Positions 14,892 to 22,415 are shown, counted from the first letter of the stretch. The stretch is DNA of 38,479 nucleotides from Streptomyces sp. SID12501 (GCF_010550245.1 NZ_JAAGLU010000057.1:1-38479), one strand, 5' to 3'. Translations and numbers: made by a program. Notes: generated by a model not told the origin, from the letters alone.

Positions 14892-15416
14892 TCAACCAAA
14901 AGCGACAGCGCCGACCACCGCGACAAGCGCGAGCACCAGTACGAGGAGTACCGCGACGAGCAGCACCCGCCGGGAAGAGTCCACGGGCACCTCCTCGGAA
15001 GCCCCGGAAGACCCGGTTCCGGACCCGGACCCGGACCCTGAACCGGACTCCACCCACCACGGAAGGGTGGGCACCTCCTCCTCGTACACCCCGTCCTGCT
15101 GCTCCTGCTGCCCCGGCTTCGCCGGATCCGGAGCCGGCGGCCGGGGCCAGGCCTGGACCGCCAGCTCCCAGCGGACGCCGAAGCGCTCGGCGTCGGCAGG
15201 GGCGAGGCCCGCGACCCGGCACAGGGCGGCTATCGCCTGCCGGGGCGGCGGCTGGGTCGCGTTGAGGTACCGCTGCCAGGAGGACTTGCTGTACGCGGTG
15301 CGCGCGCCCAGCGCGGCCAGGCTGAGCCCGGTGCGGTCCTTCAGGAGCCGCACCTGCTCGACGAAGTGCCGCACCTCCGGCGGCAGATCGTCCGGCAGCG
15401 GCTGCCAGGCGCTCAT
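14892..15416 (-). CDS. HTH protein with C-terminal membrane helix (174 aa)
   Basis: ATG 15416 has GAGGAGG upstream. The N-terminal ~90 residues are a helix-turn-helix clearly paralogous to the 14491 gene (shared PLPD-L-PEVR / LPDELDPQVR start, Y-S-K-(S/T)-SW-RYLN recognition region, W-EL-(V/E)-(Q/R)AW ending). After a Gln/Glu-rich linker and a Ser-Gly repeat (GSGSGSGSGTGSSG), one C-terminal membrane helix (VLLVAVLLVLVLALVAVVGAV) ends the protein, so it is tail-anchored with only the HTH in the cytoplasm. It lacks the DUF2690 sensor of its paralogue. Transcription runs from the DUF3017 side; a 95-bp gap separates them. Confidence 0.8.
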   Translation of the reverse strand: MSAWQPLPDDLPPEVRHFVEQVRLLKDRTGLSLAALGARTAYSKSSWQRYLNATQPPPRQAIAALCRVAGLAPADAERFGVRWELAVQAWPRPPAPDPAKPGQQEQQDGVYEEEVPTLPWWVESGSGSGSGSGTGSSGASEEVPVDSSRRVLLVAVLLVLVLALVAVVGAVAFG

Positions 15417-15511
15417 CGCGCGTCCTCCTCGACGTTCGTCGGCCGGTCCGAGGCATTTGACGACGTCAGAGGGCGGAACGGTTCCCGCCGGGTCGAAGTA
15501 CGGTCTAGGTC

Positions 15512-16060
15512 CTACCCGTCCTGGCTGTTGATCGTGTAGTGCAGCGTGTCGTCCAGGAACGGGATCGTCAGCCACGGCTTCGGCTGCGCCATCATCGCCA
15601 GCAGCACGATGGCCGTACCCAGCACCGTGTACGTGACCATGTCCGTGAACCGGGACCGTACGGCGAGCATGCCGACGTCCGGCACCACCCAGCGCAGTAC
15701 CGCACCGGCCAGCAGCGCGGCCCCGATCAGCAGCAGTCCGTACCGGAACACGTCGAGCGCGGTGATCAGGAGCCCGACCCCGACCGTGCCCAGCACGACG
15801 AGGATCGGCCACTGCCGCACCGGCGCCGGCGCGTCCCCCGGAGCCGCCCGGCCGCCGCCCTCGGGTCGCGCGGTGTCCCGCGTGAAGAGGGGGAAGCGAC
15901 GCGTCGTACGCCGGGGACGCCCCTCGGCGTCCGGCGCGCTGACGGGGTCGACGACAGTGGGCTCGGGCATCTCATCGGGCATCTCATCGGGCATCTCACC
16001 GGATGCCGGCGCGGGCGCCGACGCGGGCGCCGCCCGCCTGTCCTCCGCCTCAGCCGGCAC
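15512..16060 (-). CDS. DUF3017 membrane protein (182 aa)
   Basis: GTG 16060 overlaps the 3' end of folD by 11 nt, so the two are co-translated. Residues 22-33 are three repeats of Glu-Met-Pro-Asp encoded by a 12-bp tandem repeat (near 15964-16000). Three membrane helices follow: WPILVVLGTVGVGLLITALDVF, LLLIGAALLAGAVLRW and VTYTVLGTAIVLLAMMA. These and the C-terminal PFLDDTLHYTI match DUF3017, which follows folD in streptomycetes. Function unknown; the conserved coupling to folD suggests an envelope or housekeeping link rather than a folate reaction. Confidence 0.88.
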   Translation of the reverse strand: MPAEAEDRRAAPASAPAPASGEMPDEMPDEMPEPTVVDPVSAPDAEGRPRRTTRRFPLFTRDTARPEGGGRAAPGDAPAPVRQWPILVVLGTVGVGLLITALDVFRYGLLLIGAALLAGAVLRWVVPDVGMLAVRSRFTDMVTYTVLGTAIVLLAMMAQPKPWLTIPFLDDTLHYTINSQDG

Positions 16061-16904
16061 TGCGCTCCGCCGCCTCGACCACGTTGACGAGCAGCTGGGC
16101 GCGGGTCATCGGGCCGACCCCGCCGGGGTTCGGGGAGATCCAGGCGGCGACCTCGGCGACGTCCGGGTGGACGTCGCCCAGGATCTTGCCCTCGTCGTTG
16201 CGCGAGACACCGACGTCGAGGACGGCGGCGCCCGGCTTCACGTCCTCGGGGCGGACCAGGTGGGGTGAGCCCGCGGCGGCGACGATGATGTCGGCGCGGC
16301 GGAGGTGGGCGGCCAGGTCACGCGTACCCGTGTGGCACTGCGTCACCGTCGCGTTCTCGCTGCGCCGGGTGAGCAGCAGCGGCATCGGGCGGCCGATGGT
16401 GACACCGCGGCCGACGACCACGACCTCCGCGCCCTTGATCTCGACGCCGTGGCTACGGAGCAGGGTGAGGATGCCGTTGGGGGTGCAGGGCAGCGGGGCC
16501 GGCTCGTTCAGGACGAGGCGGCCGAGGTTCATCGGGTGGAGGCCGTCCGCGTCCTTGTCGGGGTCCATGAGTTCGAGGATGCGGTTCTCGTCGATGCCCT
16601 TGGGGAGGGGCAGCTGGACGATGTAGCCGGTGCAGGCGGGGTCCTCGTTCAGCTCGCGGACCGCGGCCTCGATCTCCTCCTGGGTGGCCGTGGCGGGCAG
16701 TTCGCGCTGGATGGACGCGATGCCCACCTGCGCGCAGTCGCGGTGCTTGCCGGCGACGTACTTCTGGCTGCCGGGGTCTTCCCCGACGAGGATCGTGCCG
16801 AGGCCGGGCGTGACGCCCTTCTCCTTCAGCGCCGCCACGCGGGCGGTCAGATCGGACTTGATCGCGGCTGCGGTGGCCTTGCCATCGAGAATCTGGGCGG
16901 TCAT
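16050..16904 (-). CDS. folD: Bifunctional methylenetetrahydrofolate dehydrogenase/cyclohydrolase
   Basis: FolD oxidises 5,10-methylene-THF with NADP and hydrolyses the methenyl product to 10-formyl-THF, which supplies PurN and PurH (both encoded at 22489-24707). The product is 284 aa, the usual length. Seen: Y49-x3-K53 catalytic pair (QKYVAGK), QLPLPKGID (97-105), DKDADG (116-121), GRGVTIGRP (dinucleotide-binding) and SPNPGGVGPMT near the C-terminus. ATG 16904 opens the conserved MTAQILDGKA; the in-frame extension to 17045 crosses a tandem repeat and is not FolD-like. It is the first gene of an operon with DUF3017. Confidence 0.97.
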   Translation of the reverse strand: MTAQILDGKATAAAIKSDLTARVAALKEKGVTPGLGTILVGEDPGSQKYVAGKHRDCAQVGIASIQRELPATATQEEIEAAVRELNEDPACTGYIVQLPLPKGIDENRILELMDPDKDADGLHPMNLGRLVLNEPAPLPCTPNGILTLLRSHGVEIKGAEVVVVGRGVTIGRPMPLLLTRRSENATVTQCHTGTRDLAAHLRRADIIVAAAGSPHLVRPEDVKPGAAVLDVGVSRNDEGKILGDVHPDVAEVAAWISPNPGGVGPMTRAQLLVNVVEAAERSAG

Positions 16905-16933
16905 GCCCCCATCCTCGCGGATGACCGCCTCCG

Positions 16934-16983
16934 GGTTCCAATCAGGGTTCCGATCGGGGTTCCGATCCTGGTTCCGATCGGGG
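16934..16983. repeat. Four 12-bp tandem repeats upstream of folD
   Basis: GGTTCCRATCNN occurs four times in succession with a 12-bp period, ending about 30 bp upstream of the folD start codon, so it is in the leader or core promoter. Units 2 and 4 are GGTTCCGATCGG. The rest of the 305-bp divergent region (to 17209) is comparatively A-rich near 17040-17100 and must hold both promoters; TGCAC occurs three times between 17030 and 17050. Confidence 0.7.
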
Positions 16984-17209
16984 ATCCCACCGACATATGC
17001 GACGCCCATGCGCGTGATCGTGGATGTTGCACTTGCACAACACATGCACTATGCGGCTGGACAAGCACAAGCCAACAAAGAACGATAAAGCGACAGGCAG
17101 CACAGTGCCGCGGGCAGGGCCGGGGGGCGGACCGCATCTGTACAACACCTTCCTCCGTTCGGTGCCTCGCGTCGTCCCCGCACTTGACGCAGACGGAGGA
17201 AGACCCGCC

Positions 17210-17830
17210 ATGAGTTTCGGCGATCCGAACAACCCCTACGGCCCGCCCCAGCAGCAGCCCCAGCAGCCGGCGCCCGGTTACGGCTACCCCCAGCAGACCC
17301 CACCCCAGCAGCCGGGCTACGGCTACCCGTCGGCCCCGCCGCTCGGCCAGCAGGGGTACGGGCAGCCGGGCTACGGGCAGCAGGGTTACGGCGGCTACCC
17401 GGGCGGCCCGCTCACCATGCCGGGCAATGTGAAGGCCGCCCGCGTGATGCTCTTCGTCATCGGGGGCCTCCAGGTGATCGGCGCCATCCTCATCGCGCTG
17501 TCCGCGGTCGCGATCAACGCGGCGAAGAACGACCAGCAGCTGAAGGACGACGTCGACTTCCAGCAGCTCGCCGACTACTCGTCCGGCGCCCTGTGGGCCG
17601 TCACCGCGGTGGCCCTCGCCTGGGGAGTCTTCGCGATCGTCCTGGGCGCGAAGTTCGGCAGCGGCGGCAGCGGCATCCGGATCACCACCATGGTGTTCGC
17701 GATCATCACCGCCGTCCTCGGCATCTACCCGTTCATCGTCGTCGGCCTGATCCACACCGTGCTCGCGATCCTCGTCGCGGTGTTCGTCGGCAAGTCCGAG
17801 GGCGCGGCCTGGTTCAACCGGGCGAAGTAG
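17210..17830 (+). CDS. Gln/Gly/Tyr-rich membrane protein (206 aa)
   Basis: ATG 17210 follows GGAGGA by eight bases. Residues 1-65 are a disordered Pro/Gln/Gly/Tyr-rich tail with YGYPQQ and GQPGYGQQGYG repeats. Four hydrophobic segments follow: RVMLFVIGGLQVIGAILIAL, ALWAVTAVALAWGVFAIVLGA, ITTMVFAIITAVLGIYPFIV and LIHTVLAILVAVFVG. The charged loop between the first two (AKNDQQLKDDVDFQQLADYS) probably faces outside. This is a common actinobacterial layout (DUF4190/DUF4064-like) without known activity. It is divergent from folD and convergent with the inhibitor-like gene. Confidence 0.8.
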   Translation: MSFGDPNNPYGPPQQQPQQPAPGYGYPQQTPPQQPGYGYPSAPPLGQQGYGQPGYGQQGYGGYPGGPLTMPGNVKAARVMLFVIGGLQVIGAILIALSAVAINAAKNDQQLKDDVDFQQLADYSSGALWAVTAVALAWGVFAIVLGAKFGSGGSGIRITTMVFAIITAVLGIYPFIVVGLIHTVLAILVAVFVGKSEGAAWFNRAK

Positions 17831-17885
17831 CCGGCGGCCGACCGGTAGGCACCGGTCATCCGCTGGTCCACGCCGCTCCCCCTCA

Positions 17886-17925
17886 AGGGCCGTGTCCCAC
17901 CCCGCACAGGGGGAGACACGGCCCT
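17886..17925. terminator. Bidirectional terminator
   Basis: AGGGCCGTGTC (17886-17896) and GACACGGCCCT (17915-17925) form a perfect 11-bp stem between convergent genes ending at 17830 and 17950. A diverged copy of the same ~45-bp sequence lies at 19802-19846. Confidence 0.8.
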
Positions 17926-17949
17926 GATGCGTCGTACGCCAGGACCGGC

Positions 17950-18378
17950 TCAGCCGCAGCTGCCGGAGATCCACTTGTGGGAGCGGACCTTGTAGGTGCC
18001 GGCGAGGTTGCCGCCGTGCTGCTGGCGGGTGCAGCCGACGCGGTCGCTGTAGTCGGCGCCCAGGTAGTAGGCGACCCCGGTGGACGAACCGGTGCCGGCG
18101 TTCCACACCGACTTCACGTTCGTCGTGGCGGACCATGAGCAACGGGTCGAGCCGCCCTGCCAGTCGGGGTCGGCGACGTCCCACGAACACTTCTGGCCGG
18201 TGAAGTTGGCGCCCGTCCAGAAGCAGATGTCGCCGCTGGCACAGTCGACGGCGGTGGGAGCGGCCTGTGCGGCCGAAGCGGACGTGGGCACGGCGAGGGC
18301 GGTGGCCGCCGCCGCGCTGACGGCGAGGACCGCGAAGAGCGGCTTGAGGCGGCGCGGCCTGCGTACGGAAAGTTTCAT
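17950..18378 (-). CDS. Secreted peptidase inhibitor family I36-like protein (142 aa)
   Basis: ATG 18378 follows AAGGAGAT at good spacing. A Sec signal peptide is clear: basic N-region (MKLSVRRPRRLK), hydrophobic core and cleavage probably after SASA near residue 36. The mature part has six Cys and the GDICFWTGANFTGQKCSW block of family I36 (SMI-like) inhibitors and beta/gamma-crystallin-like secreted proteins. It probably acts outside the cell; whether it inhibits a protease is inferred. Upstream (18400-18440) are imperfect GTCGA-containing repeats. It is divergent from the HTH-peptidoglycan-binding gene at 18651. Confidence 0.8.
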   Translation of the reverse strand: MKLSVRRPRRLKPLFAVLAVSAAAATALAVPTSASAAQAAPTAVDCASGDICFWTGANFTGQKCSWDVADPDWQGGSTRCSWSATTNVKSVWNAGTGSSTGVAYYLGADYSDRVGCTRQQHGGNLAGTYKVRSHKWISGSCG

Positions 18379-18548
18379 GGGCCTGATCTCCTTGGGTTCG
18401 TCGACCGTTGCGTCGAGCGATACGTCGAGCGACGCGTCGACCGGTGGTACCGACCGGTGCTCGGACGGCCCGACGCTGACAAAGCACCCGCCCGCCGGGC
18501 AAGGAAATCGGGCCCAATGGGATGCCGGGACGACGGGACGGCGTTCAC

Positions 18549-18637
18549 ATGGCACGTTCGGAGATCGTTGGAACGGCCATGGGACGGAGTGCGTGGCACA
18601 GTGGCCCGGCTACTGGAGCGTCTGACCAACGTGCCAT
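18549..18637. promoter_or_regulatory. Widely spaced inverted repeat upstream of the 18651 gene
   Basis: ATGGCACGTT (18549-18558) and AACGTGCCAT (18628-18637) are perfect 10-bp complements separated by 69 bp. The second copy ends 14 bp before the start codon. Two half-sites or looped operators for the HTH protein encoded just downstream are possible; RNA pairing over this distance is less likely. Confidence 0.4.
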
Positions 18638-18650
18638 GGGGGGAACAACC

Positions 18651-19745
18651 ATGCCCGCACACCCGGAATCCGAACAACTCGCCGCGATATTGCGTGCGTT
18701 GAAGAGCAGATCAGGACTCAGTTACGAAGCACTCGCCAAGCGGACCGACATCCCCGGCTCCACCCTGCACCGGTACTGCAAGGGCACCTCGGTGCCGCAG
18801 GACTACGGAAGCGTCCACCGCGTCGGCACGGTCTGCGGCGCGTCCCCCGACGAACTCCGGTCACTGCACCGGCTGTGGGCACTCGCGGACACGGCCCGGC
18901 TCAAGGAGAGCGGGGAGGAGAGTGGGGAGGGGACCGGGGAGCCGGAGGGCGCGGTGCCGGACCCTGCCGTCGAGGAACCCGCGACGCCGGACCCCGTCCC
19001 GACCCGCCGGACCCGCTACCCCGTGGTCGCCGCCGCGGTGGCGGCGGTGTTGACGGTCGGTATCTCGGCCTGGGTGCTGTCGACGGAGGAGGCGTCCTCC
19101 GCCAACGGTCCCGACGGACGCGTGCTGTTCTCGGCCGCCTGCCGTTCGGTGGTGGCCATGGGCCAGCACGACACCTGCGTACACGAGGTGCAGCAACTGC
19201 TGCACGACAAGGGCGCGGACATCGGCGTCGACTCCGACTTCGGGCCGCAGACCCTGCGCCGGGTCACCGCGTTCCAGGTGTTCGCCGGCCTCCCGCCCAA
19301 CGGTGTCGTGGACGACGCGACGAAGAAGGCGCTGTACTCGTCGTCGAAGGTACGCATGAACGTGTGGTCGCCGGAGAAGGTGCGGCAGCGCATCCGGGCG
19401 GTGTTCAAGGAGGCGCCCGACAAGGCCGTCGCCATCGCGGACTGCCAGTCCTTCCTGGATCCGCTGCACATCCTGCCCAACACCAACGGCACCCGTAACT
19501 GGGGCGTGTTCCAGATCTCCGACGCCCGGCTGCGCGAACTGGGCGGCACACCGCGGCAGGCACTGGACCCGGCGTGGAACATCGAGGCGGCCGAGCGCCT
19601 GTGGAGCAAGGACCACGACTTCCACGACTGGCAGCACTGCGAACGAGCGGCCGACGCCGCGACATCGCCCTCGCCCTCGCCCTCGCCCTCGCCCTCGCCC
19701 TCGCCCTCGCCCTCGCCCTCGCCCTCGCCCTCGAAGAGACCCTGA
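18651..19745 (+). CDS. HTH-transmembrane-peptidoglycan-binding-lysozyme-like protein (364 aa)
   Basis: ATG 18651 is preceded by GGGGGGAA. Domains: XRE-type HTH (8-75: SYEALAKRTDIPGSTLHRYCKG), acidic linker, membrane helix (123-143), peptidoglycan-binding domain type 1 (about 175-230: VQQLLHDKGAD, DSDFGPQTLRRVTAFQ, GLPPNGVVDDAT), and a lysozyme/transglycosylase-like domain (about 240-330: NTNGTRNWGVFQIS). In the usual A-x-CES-x-DP motif this protein has ADCQSFLDP, so the catalytic Glu appears to be Gln266 and hydrolysis may be lost; it would then act as a wall-binding sensor. The tail is (SP)n. A DNA-binding N-terminus with a wall-facing C-terminus suggests a one-protein signalling device. It precedes the FHA-kinase genes. 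Confidence 0.85.
   Translation: MPAHPESEQLAAILRALKSRSGLSYEALAKRTDIPGSTLHRYCKGTSVPQDYGSVHRVGTVCGASPDELRSLHRLWALADTARLKESGEESGEGTGEPEGAVPDPAVEEPATPDPVPTRRTRYPVVAAAVAAVLTVGISAWVLSTEEASSANGPDGRVLFSAACRSVVAMGQHDTCVHEVQQLLHDKGADIGVDSDFGPQTLRRVTAFQVFAGLPPNGVVDDATKKALYSSSKVRMNVWSPEKVRQRIRAVFKEAPDKAVAIADCQSFLDPLHILPNTNGTRNWGVFQISDARLRELGGTPRQALDPAWNIEAAERLWSKDHDFHDWQHCERAADAATSPSPSPSPSPSPSPSPSPSPSPSKRP
19665..19733 (+). repeat. TCGCCC hexanucleotide repeat (about 11 copies)
   Basis: Uninterrupted TCGCCC copies encode the Ser-Pro tail of the preceding protein. The unit preserves frame, so copy number changes the length of the extracytoplasmic tail only. Confidence 0.9.
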
Positions 19746-19801
19746 GCACTCCCGTAGTAAGTGGGGCGGTCACCGGCGGCCGTCGACAAGTTCACGCCAA
19801 T

Positions 19802-19834
19802 GCCGTGCCACACCCGCACAAGGGGAGACACGGC
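19802..19834 (+). terminator. Weak hairpin, diverged copy of the 17886 terminator
   Basis: GCCGTG (19802-19807) can pair with CACGGC (19829-19834). The surrounding ~45 bp (through GGTGCGTCG) closely resemble 17889-17934, but substitutions shorten the stem to six pairs. It lies 57 nt after the upstream stop and before the FHA gene. Confidence 0.45.
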
Positions 19835-19891
19835 TCTGGTGCGTCGCCCTAGTCTGACTCCGGTAGCCGCGAGGTCCTGGGGAGACTCACC

Positions 19892-20638
19892 TTGTACAGC
19901 ATCATCGTGGTACCTCCGCCGACCACGGAGGCCGAGCGACGAGACGTCCGCTTCCGGCTCGCGCCCGGCGAACGTCTCACGTTCGGCCGGTCCGCGACCG
20001 ACAACGATCTGGAGATCCCGCACGAGGGTGTCTCCCGCGCCGCCGGTGAGATCACCGCGCAGGGCGCCTTCTGGATACTGAGCAACCACAGCGGGTCCCA
20101 GACGTACGTCGTCGAGAACCCGGAGGGCGCAGGTGAGCACGTCAAGGTGGGCCCGGGGCGGCTGGACGCGCCGATCCCCTTCGAGTTCTCCCGGATCGTG
20201 CTCCCGGCGGCCGGTGACCTGCTCCCGATGGAGGTGTGGGCACCGCGCCACGACTACCGCGACCCGTCCGCCGGCCCGCCCGGGGCGACGACGGCCCCCG
20301 CCTTCTCCATCGACCGCACGAAGCGCTACTTCGCGGTCCTGGCCGCCCTCTGCGAGCCCCGGCTGCGCGGCGCCCCACACGCACCGCTGCCGACGGTGGA
20401 CCAGGTCGCCGATCGACTGCGCCCCAACTGGCCTGCCGCGTCCCGCACTTCGGTGCAGTGGAACATCGACTACCTGGCCGTGAAGCTGCGCCTCAAGCCC
20501 AGCCCCGACGAGGCGGACACGGGTCCGCGCCTCAACGGCAAGAAGGCGTCCCTGGTATCGCTGGCGCTCCGCTTCGACCTCGTACGAGAGGACGACCTGA
20601 CCGTGCTCACCAGAGCGCCGGGCCCGGTGGAGCGGTGA
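19892..20638 (+). CDS. FHA-domain protein (248 aa)
   Basis: A TTG start at 19892 follows GGGGAG. The N-terminal FHA domain (about 15-85) shows LTFGRSATDNDLEIPHEGVSRAAGEI, the FGR...S-R phosphothreonine-binding elements; the usual His after SR is replaced (SRAAGEI). The C-terminal part (about 135-230: RYFAVLAALCEPRL, TVDQVADRLRPNW, TSVQWNIDYLAVKLRL) looks like a winged-helix-like module found behind FHA domains in some actinobacterial proteins. The stop shares one base with the kinase ATG (TGATG), so the FHA protein is a likely substrate or adaptor of that kinase. Confidence 0.88.
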   Translation: MYSIIVVPPPTTEAERRDVRFRLAPGERLTFGRSATDNDLEIPHEGVSRAAGEITAQGAFWILSNHSGSQTYVVENPEGAGEHVKVGPGRLDAPIPFEFSRIVLPAAGDLLPMEVWAPRHDYRDPSAGPPGATTAPAFSIDRTKRYFAVLAALCEPRLRGAPHAPLPTVDQVADRLRPNWPAASRTSVQWNIDYLAVKLRLKPSPDEADTGPRLNGKKASLVSLALRFDLVREDDLTVLTRAPGPVER

Positions 20639-22254
20639 TGCCGGAGACGTACGCGGTGACGGTGCCCAGGGGCTACCGGGTGGGCGCCTGGGAGGTAAGA
20701 GAGCCGATCGCGACGGGGGCGTTCGGCAGCGTGTACGAGGCCCGGCGTGTCGGCGACGGACAGGGCGCGGGAGGGGACGTGGTCACCGCCGGTGCGCCCG
20801 AGGAACTGCCCCGCACCGCCGCCCTCAAGTTCCTGCCCACGGGCACCGGTACCCCCCGTCACCTCGCACACCTGCGTGAACTGGCGGACCGTGAGCTGAG
20901 GTTGCACCGCAAACTGAAGCGCCCCCGGCTGATCCGCATGTACGAGACGCTGACCGTGGACGACCCCGCCCACCCGGACCTGGACGGCGCCGTGGTCCTC
21001 GTACTGGAGAAGGCGGAGGAGTCCCTGGCTTCCCTCCTCACCCGCACACCGGGCCCGTCGGCGCCGCAGGGCCCGGCCCTTCTCGCGCAGATCTGCGAGG
21101 GGCTGGTCCAACTGCACCGGGCGGGCTGGGTGCACGGGGATCTGAAACCGGCCAATGTGCTGCTGATGAGGGACGGTTCGGCGCGGCTGGGCGACTTCAA
21201 CATGGCCGCGGAGCTGGAGGGCACGCACGCGTACACGCCCGCCTTCTCGACCCCCGACTACACGCCTCCGGAACTCCTGTGGTCGGAGATCGGTGAGCGG
21301 GGCAGCCGGATACGTCCGTCGGCCGACATCTGGGCCTTCGGCGTGCTGGCCCACCTGGCCCTCAGCGGCTCCTTCCCGCTCCCCGGCGGCACCTCCGCCG
21401 CCCGCCGGGACGCCGCGGTCGCCTACGCACGCGGCTCGGAGGAGCTGCGCCTTTCTCCTCAACTCCCGGACGCCTGGCGGGAGATCGTGCGGGACTGTCT
21501 GGCCCCGACGCACCAGGAGCGGGTCGGCGGAGAGGCTCTGCTGCGGCGGGTGGCGGCGGTGGCCGGCACGGGCGGGCGTGCGTCGCGGCTGCCACGGCTG
21601 TTTTGGCCGTTCGCGCGGCGCGGGCGTCGGTCGGCACTGGTGCTCGGCGGGTCGGCCGTCGCCACCATGGCCGTCGCGGCGCTCGGATACGGCGTCAGCA
21701 CCTGGGCGGGCGACGACAGTCCGGCCGGGAAGGAAACCGAGCGGAGCGCGGAGGTCACCGCCGCCGCGTACGGCACCGCCGACCTCCGCGCCGACCGGGG
21801 CATCCCGCCCGCCTACCGCCTGCTGATCGTCGAGACGGCGCACGACTGCTCACAGAGCGGCGTCACACCCTCGCTGATCGCCGCCATGCTGAAGGTGGAG
21901 AGCGACTTCGACCCGGACCTGTCCGACCCCGCCAAGGACGAGTACGGCATCGCCCGTTGGACCCCGAGCGTGCTGCGCTGGTGGATGAGCGACGACGGTA
22001 CGCCCGAGGAGGAGGTCCCCGAACCCCCCTTCCCGCCCGCCGAGTCCATTCCGGCGATGGGCCGCTACCTGTGCTGGATCGCGCCGCGGCTGGAATCCGG
22101 CCTGCCGGGCGACCGCCGGGTGCTGATCGCCGCCGGGTACCGCACCTCGTACAAGACAGTGAACGACGCGGGCGGAGTTCCCCCGAGCAACCGCTTGTAC
22201 GCCGACCGCGTCGCTCACTACCTCAAGGAGTACACGCCACCGGGGAAGAAGTGA
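20638..22254 (+). CDS. Ser/Thr protein kinase fused to a lytic-transglycosylase-like domain (538 aa)
   Basis: ATG 20638 overlaps the FHA stop. Kinase domain about 14-305: ATGAFGSVYEA (glycine loop), Lys64 in AALKF, HGDLKPAN (166-173, catalytic Asp168), DFN (186-188, in place of DFG), TPDYTPPE (activation segment end) and ADIWAFGVLAH. The HG-D form makes it a non-RD kinase. A membrane helix spans about 332-353. The extracytoplasmic part (about 385-538) resembles an SLT fold: TPSLIAAMLKVESDFDP with Glu421 as the probable catalytic acid, EYGIARWTP, and AAGYRTSYKTVNDAGGVPPSN. Most bacterial STKs carry PASTA or beta-propeller sensors; a muralytic-type domain is unusual. Translationally coupled to FHA and to a tiny downstream ORF. 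Confidence 0.9.
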   Translation: MPETYAVTVPRGYRVGAWEVREPIATGAFGSVYEARRVGDGQGAGGDVVTAGAPEELPRTAALKFLPTGTGTPRHLAHLRELADRELRLHRKLKRPRLIRMYETLTVDDPAHPDLDGAVVLVLEKAEESLASLLTRTPGPSAPQGPALLAQICEGLVQLHRAGWVHGDLKPANVLLMRDGSARLGDFNMAAELEGTHAYTPAFSTPDYTPPELLWSEIGERGSRIRPSADIWAFGVLAHLALSGSFPLPGGTSAARRDAAVAYARGSEELRLSPQLPDAWREIVRDCLAPTHQERVGGEALLRRVAAVAGTGGRASRLPRLFWPFARRGRRSALVLGGSAVATMAVAALGYGVSTWAGDDSPAGKETERSAEVTAAAYGTADLRADRGIPPAYRLLIVETAHDCSQSGVTPSLIAAMLKVESDFDPDLSDPAKDEYGIARWTPSVLRWWMSDDGTPEEEVPEPPFPPAESIPAMGRYLCWIAPRLESGLPGDRRVLIAAGYRTSYKTVNDAGGVPPSNRLYADRVAHYLKEYTPPGKK

Positions 22255-22406
22255 CCCTGAGAGTTCCGAGGTATCCCCGCACACACACGAGTACTACGCG
22301 GACAACCTGTCCGAAAACTTCTTCAGCAGCGGCCCCATCGTGGACAACAACATCCGCTCGCACCGCTGGGTGACCGCCGGCTCCTGCTCGGTCCGGCTGA
22401 CCTGAC
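22251..22406 (+). CDS. Small ORF coupled to the kinase gene (51 aa)
   Basis: GTG at 22251 overlaps the kinase TGA (GTGA) and has GGGGAAG just upstream; TGA ends it at 22404-22406. The product has a composition like a real protein (YYADNLSENFFSSG, IVDNNIRSHRWVTAG, a single Cys, and RLT at the end) and looks like the C-terminal part of a small secreted or surface protein, but it has no signal peptide. It could be a genuine small protein or the remnant of a larger one. A strong terminator follows 10 nt later, so the transcript covers it. Confidence 0.4.
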
Positions 22407-22415
22407 ACACCGGAC

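Noticed and set aside
12941..15265. Very long plus-strand open frame opposite the HTH genes
   Set aside because: It is antisense to two genes with clear domains, is Arg/Gly/His-rich and has no start signal; such shadows are normal in GC-rich DNA.
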